17,765 nucleotides of DNA from positions 1 through 17,765 of the forward strand of contig CAZSPL010000059.1 of NCBI GenBank assembly GCA_964608735.1. The letters are read 5' to 3'. The position numbers were made by a program, and so were the translations under genes. The notes under the pieces were generated by a model. It did not search any database, was not told the DNA's origin, and was given only the letters and a program-made list of their open reading frames with translations. This document shows positions 14,575 to 17,765 of this stretch, piece by piece. Each line of letters begins with the position of its first letter. The first letter of the stretch is position 1. Source of the DNA: CAZSPL01 sp964608735. Lineage in GTDB: Bacteria; JAJVIF01; JAPKYR01; CAZSPL01.

Positions 14575-17379
14575 TTAATCCTGCCAGATTACATCCCCGC
14601 TTATAAAATCCCCTCCCGCGCCGGTCTGGCCCTTCGACCACAAGGCGTCGTTCTGCGGAAGAGTGGAGTTCGTATCGTTATACGTATCGGTCCCGCCCAT
14701 GTCGATGAACACTCCCCACGAATCGCGGCTGCGTCCGGTTGAATAGTTCCCGCCGCCGAGGCTGGGTTCGCTTTCGACGTTGTATGTGTCGTTTCCGTTC
14801 CAGTCGATGCACACACCGGTGCCGCATTCATTGCCGCCGCCTATGGTGTAGTGGGAACCGTCGTAAATATCGTTCCCGTTATAGTCGAGCAGGAATGAAT
14901 TGGAGAAGTCATGCGCGCCGCCGACGCCGACGCTCGCGATGCATTCGTAATAATCATCACCGCCATATTCAAAAATAATGGATGACCCGTAATGCGCCGT
15001 TGCGGCTACGTTGTACCAGTAGCCGTGATATTCGTCATTGCCGGTGCCGTAGTCGGCGATAATGCCCGATGAGAACCAGTAAGCGAACGCGGTTCCCATT
15101 ATGTCGGTCTCGTAATAATCGGTGCCGCCGCCGTCGATAAGCACTCCCACTCCACCGGAGAGGTATATCCATGCGGCATCGGCGCGGAATCCGAAACCGG
15201 CTCCCTGGCTCATCGAGAAATTGTGAGCCGGGTCCTGCGCCGAGGGATATTTGATGTCGGTCACGTTCGCCTGGTAGATGTCGTTGCCGTCCATGTCAAT
15301 CAATGCGCCGAAGCCTTTGACATAGCCGAAGCCCTGGGAATAGGTGTATGTATCGTAGTGGTCGTCGCCTGATTCATCGATGAGAATACCGATTCCGTAT
15401 GCCGCGCCGCCCTGGCCGATACGCTCGATGTTGTAAGTCTCAGTACCCTCGCTGTCGCACAGGATTCCGACGCCGAACATGCCGTAACCCTCGCACTGCT
15501 CCATACCGTTGTAGTCGTCGTTGCCATGCACGTCCCACAGTATCGCGGTCCCGTGATGCCCGCATCCAAACGCCTTCTTGGTAGAGCCGATGTTGTAGGT
15601 GTCATCGCCGCGAAGGTCGACGCAGACCGAAAATGCGTTCTCCCAGCTCGAATTGGCGGCGACATTGGAGCCGTAGGTGTCATCGCCGTCGCAGTCGAAT
15701 ATCAGGCAGAATTCATTGCCGCTGTAACTCGCGGCCCCGGTGCCGTCTATGACGACCAGGCCGATGGGAGTTTCCCACTGGAAATCGAAGTCGCCGGATG
15801 GGGTGAAGCTGTTCGCGGCCGGGCGGATGTCGTCGAGTGCCGCGGCTATCCATGTAGCCGCCTGGTACTGCTTGGAATAATTGTAGTCGCACATTTCCCA
15901 GAGCAGCCCGAAAAAGATATCCCCTCCGACGAGCGGATTCGCCGCGCTGTTCCAGAGGATATCCTTCATCGCGGCGTCATAGCCGGAGATGGCGGTATTC
16001 CGGTACCCGTAGGCCTGGCTCATGGCATGCAGTATCTTTGCGGCCATGACCTGTACCTCGTTGGGCACATCCGCTGCATCGGCTGATATCGTGCTCTGCT
16101 CCCCCGACGAGAGCGGGTCGCCTATTGTGGTATGCAATTCAATCAACGCCTGGAGCAGTGGGGTCGGGCCAGGCGCGAAGCTGAAACCGGACGGACTCTG
16201 CGGCGCGTCGAGCACGGCGGCCGCTTCGATTATTAGGTTTTCAAATGAATTGTAGTTATCGTGAAGCTCATCGGTTACATTCTCGGCCCACTCAGGATAC
16301 TTTAGGATATTCCGATGATTGTCGTCATAGTAACTCAGCCTTGTCGACCATTGGGTTTGCCATTCCTCAATCATGTCCGGAACGAACCAGTTGAGGTCAT
16401 CGCCGGAATATTTCAATGTTGCTTTCGTCTTAGTCATCTCTTCGAGTACGGCGGGAAGCCTGTCGGGTTCGATTTCGACAACCTCGGCGGTGAAGAAATG
16501 GTACATCCACAAATTACTTCCGACGCTCTTTGCATCGACGCGCAGGCTGTAAATCCCGACGCCGACCTGGTAGATGTTGCTGAAGGTCGCGCGGTATTGC
16601 CCCGGGCCGATATACGCGGCGGGGATGAGATCAGAGTAGCCCATCGACGATGCTTCCACCCATACCTGCTCGACATCCGACTGCCAGTCGTTCACGGTGA
16701 AATCGATGTTGACCGCTTGTGCGCCGTAGGGATCGAATTTGGGCGGCTCATCGGGAACGACAATCTCGTAAGGCTCCTTGCAGTTGCCGGGATACGATGC
16801 ATCCACCGCGTAATCGATGCTGAAATTCCCCGTGGGGACGAGCATTTCGTAATCCACTTTATGCACCTGCATCGAGCCGAACTGGTGATTCGGCTGGCTT
16901 GTGGCGTACATCCTGAACGGGTTGGTCGCGGGCGCAGGACCGTCATCCCATAGGGTGGTATATCCGTCGGCGTTGAGAAGTTGATGGTTCTTCGCGGGGT
17001 CGAGTATCACGATTCCCCTGACATCATACGCCGTGAGGACTGTGGGATTCTTCAGCTTTATTCGGAAATTGTATGTCTGTGTGTATGGGTTGGCGCTGAG
17101 GAGCGTGATTCCGATGCAGTCGTAGCAGTTCGGCGGCAAGATAAACGGCTTGACATTGACATGAACCTCGATAGAACGTTTCTCGGTCACGATGAATTCA
17201 CCGGAAGCCCGGTCATACTCGATATTCACGTATGCCCACAGGGAGCGGCCTTCGCCGGTGCCGTCGGTCACGTATTCCCGCACCGGTCGGTCGGGCGGTT
17301 GGACGGGGTTGCCGCCGGTCGAACATCCGAGAAGGAATGCGATAATCAGCATCGACAAGATGAGAGATATTGTGCGCAT
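14575..17379 (-). CDS. GDDxY-repeat lipoprotein with N-terminal CxxC/TAYDVRG module, 934 aa (unknown function)
   Basis: I recognise no named family. The start is ATG 17379, with AAGG eight bases upstream; the in-frame GTG at 17388 overlaps that ribosome site. A lipoprotein signal ends in FLLGC (Cys19), so the protein is probably membrane-anchored. Residues about 30-295 are the module shared with the C11 lipoprotein: LPPNCYDC (Cys85/Cys88), LKNPT, TAYDVRG at 116-122, NPF, IDYAVDASYPGNCKEP, DWQSDV. A mostly helical domain (about 300-545) follows, with AAKILHAMSQAYGYRNTAI. Then TPIGLVVIDGT leads into 12 GDDxY repeats (558 to about 908) in register with those of the 738-aa protein at 9978-12194. 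The tail (NDALWSKGQTG) also resembles that protein's DNALWYMPEQD. It is probably an envelope structural, binding or calcium-dependent protein; nothing catalytic is visible. Confidence 0.85.
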   Translation of the reverse strand: MRTISLILSMLIIAFLLGCSTGGNPVQPPDRPVREYVTDGTGEGRSLWAYVNIEYDRASGEFIVTEKRSIEVHVNVKPFILPPNCYDCIGITLLSANPYTQTYNFRIKLKNPTVLTAYDVRGIVILDPAKNHQLLNADGYTTLWDDGPAPATNPFRMYATSQPNHQFGSMQVHKVDYEMLVPTGNFSIDYAVDASYPGNCKEPYEIVVPDEPPKFDPYGAQAVNIDFTVNDWQSDVEQVWVEASSMGYSDLIPAAYIGPGQYRATFSNIYQVGVGIYSLRVDAKSVGSNLWMYHFFTAEVVEIEPDRLPAVLEEMTKTKATLKYSGDDLNWFVPDMIEEWQTQWSTRLSYYDDNHRNILKYPEWAENVTDELHDNYNSFENLIIEAAAVLDAPQSPSGFSFAPGPTPLLQALIELHTTIGDPLSSGEQSTISADAADVPNEVQVMAAKILHAMSQAYGYRNTAISGYDAAMKDILWNSAANPLVGGDIFFGLLWEMCDYNYSKQYQAATWIAAALDDIRPAANSFTPSGDFDFQWETPIGLVVIDGTGAASYSGNEFCLIFDCDGDDTYGSNVAANSSWENAFSVCVDLRGDDTYNIGSTKKAFGCGHHGTAILWDVHGNDDYNGMEQCEGYGMFGVGILCDSEGTETYNIERIGQGGAAYGIGILIDESGDDHYDTYTYSQGFGYVKGFGALIDMDGNDIYQANVTDIKYPSAQDPAHNFSMSQGAGFGFRADAAWIYLSGGVGVLIDGGGTDYYETDIMGTAFAYWFSSGIIADYGTGNDEYHGYWYNVAATAHYGSSIIFEYGGDDYYECIASVGVGGAHDFSNSFLLDYNGNDIYDGSHYTIGGGNECGTGVCIDWNGNDTYNVESEPSLGGGNYSTGRSRDSWGVFIDMGGTDTYNDTNSTLPQNDALWSKGQTGAGGDFISGDVIWQD
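14655..15708 (-). repeat. 12-copy GDDxY repeat array in the 934-aa lipoprotein
   Basis: The array starts at Cys558 (CLIFDCDGDDTY) and recurs as DLRGDDTY, DVHGNDDY, DSEGTETY, DESGDDHY, DMDGNDIY, DGGGTDYY, YGTGNDEY, EYGGDDYY, DYNGNDIY, DWNGNDTY and DMGGTDTY. Repeat 6 carries an insertion of about 25 residues (ending MSQGAGFGFRADAAW), as does repeat 6 of the 738-aa protein (VSQAQGAGAGRRGDGSDGH). The copy number is the same in both. Confidence 0.85.
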
Positions 17380-17387
17380 CTGAATCA

Positions 17388-17393
17388 CCTTTT
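17388..17393 (-). promoter_or_regulatory. Shine-Dalgarno site fixing the start of the 934-aa gene
   Basis: AAAAGG on the minus strand lies eight bases before ATG 17379. The alternative GTG start at 17388 would overlap this site, so ATG 17379 is preferred. Confidence 0.7.
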
Positions 17394-17765
17394 CGCGTGA
17401 GAAGCGGATTTAATCGCCATTGCAGCCGGGAAAGCCATTCTAATGCAATCACGGCGGCTATTCAACACATAATATAAAATACGTTAAAATTAATTTAAGC
17501 AATCCCGGGATTTGCGTTCTTTCCAAATACTCGTATAATATTTCCCATCTCGCAGGGAAACCCACGCATTAATTACGTGGAGGTCAGGAAGCAGTAAACC
17601 CCGAATAATTCACCTCGATTGATGGTTGCAGGCAATTGTAGAGATTTTTCGCGCCTTTGCGGCATCGTCAATCGCCGGCTTTACATCGGGATTAAGGTGG
17701 GTGCTATATCCCAAGGAGCCGCCCTGCAGTATTTGGGCGGCTTCCTGGTATATTTACTCCGCTTC
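17394..17765. other. Gene-free region: minus-strand upstream region of the 934-aa gene, then a + strand leader or RNA
   Basis: 17460-17510 is very AT-rich and probably holds the minus-strand promoter of the 934-aa gene, but I cannot choose one hexamer pair. From about 17546 a + strand transcript is expected. Its start holds TTTCCC/GGGAAA (17541-17560) and CCACG/CGTGG hairpins, and 17718-17741 holds a GCCGCCC/GGGCGGC stem without a T tract. A 48-codon frame is open from ATG 17622 to the window end, but it has no ribosome site. I recognise no known RNA family or riboswitch. Confidence 0.45.
17512..17539 (+). promoter_or_regulatory. Strong candidate promoter, + strand
   Basis: TTGCGT (17512-17517), a 16-bp spacer and a perfect TATAAT (17534-17539) read toward the window end, divergent from the 934-aa gene. 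The same TTGCGT -35 occurs in the toxin-antitoxin promoter. What it transcribes lies at or beyond the window end. Confidence 0.55.

Noticed and set aside
17580..17592. GGTCAGGAAGCAG, resembling part of bacterial SRP RNA
   Set aside because: The conserved loop between the two halves (the GGAA-tetraloop segment) is missing and the flanks do not form the required long helix. Probably chance; a covariance search would settle it.
17622..17765. 48-codon frame open to the window end (starts MVAGNCRDF)
   Set aside because: It has no ribosome site, contains a hairpin-forming repeat, and resembles no family I know; it cannot be supported without downstream sequence.

Overview
The window looks like chromosome of a Gram-negative, probably anaerobic bacterium from a poorly sampled lineage. 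It encodes secreted and lipid-anchored proteins (two lipobox signals, one Sec signal, a large repeat protein with FN3-like and propeller repeats). It also encodes fermentative and one-carbon enzymes: butyrate kinase, phosphate butyryltransferase and a divergent formate--tetrahydrofolate ligase. The DNA is moderately GC-rich, except for a visibly AT-richer island around 7980-8800. I cannot name the taxon from sequence alone. I see no tRNA, rRNA, CRISPR array or transposase.

Layout. 1-2715 (+): 3' part of a very large surface protein with five FN3-like repeats followed by eight propeller-type repeats, ending in a good terminator. 2796-4586 (-): fhs-like ligase. 4587-4807: divergent intergenic region with promoter-like elements and a 12-bp tandem repeat. 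4808-7888 (+): lipoprotein with a clostripain-type (C11) peptidase domain. 8145-9741 (+): a two-gene AbiE-type toxin-antitoxin cassette (DUF6088/AbiEi-like, then AbiEii nucleotidyltransferase) with its own promoter and an inverted-repeat operator. 9740-9900 (+): a frameshifted remnant of a second C11-lipoprotein 3' end, abutting the toxin stop codon. 9978-17379 (-): GDDxY-repeat lipoprotein, buk, ptb, a terminator-like hairpin, then a second GDDxY-repeat protein. 17389-17765: no convincing gene, but a clear + strand promoter and structured sequence running off the window.

How the parts relate. Buk and Ptb together interconvert a short-chain acyl-CoA and its free acid with ATP formation, which fits a fermentative energy metabolism; an Fhs would add a one-carbon branch if it is still catalytic. 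The exported proteins form a linked family. The C11 lipoprotein and the 934-aa GDDxY lipoprotein share an N-terminal module of about 250 residues, with a CxxC and a TAYDVRG motif at almost the same residue numbers. The 934-aa and 738-aa GDDxY proteins share a helical middle domain plus a 12-copy repeat array in the same register, including a long insertion in repeat 6 of both. These two arrays are the most novel-looking element here. The toxin-antitoxin cassette looks like a later arrival that sits between the intact C11 gene and the stub of its former paralogue.
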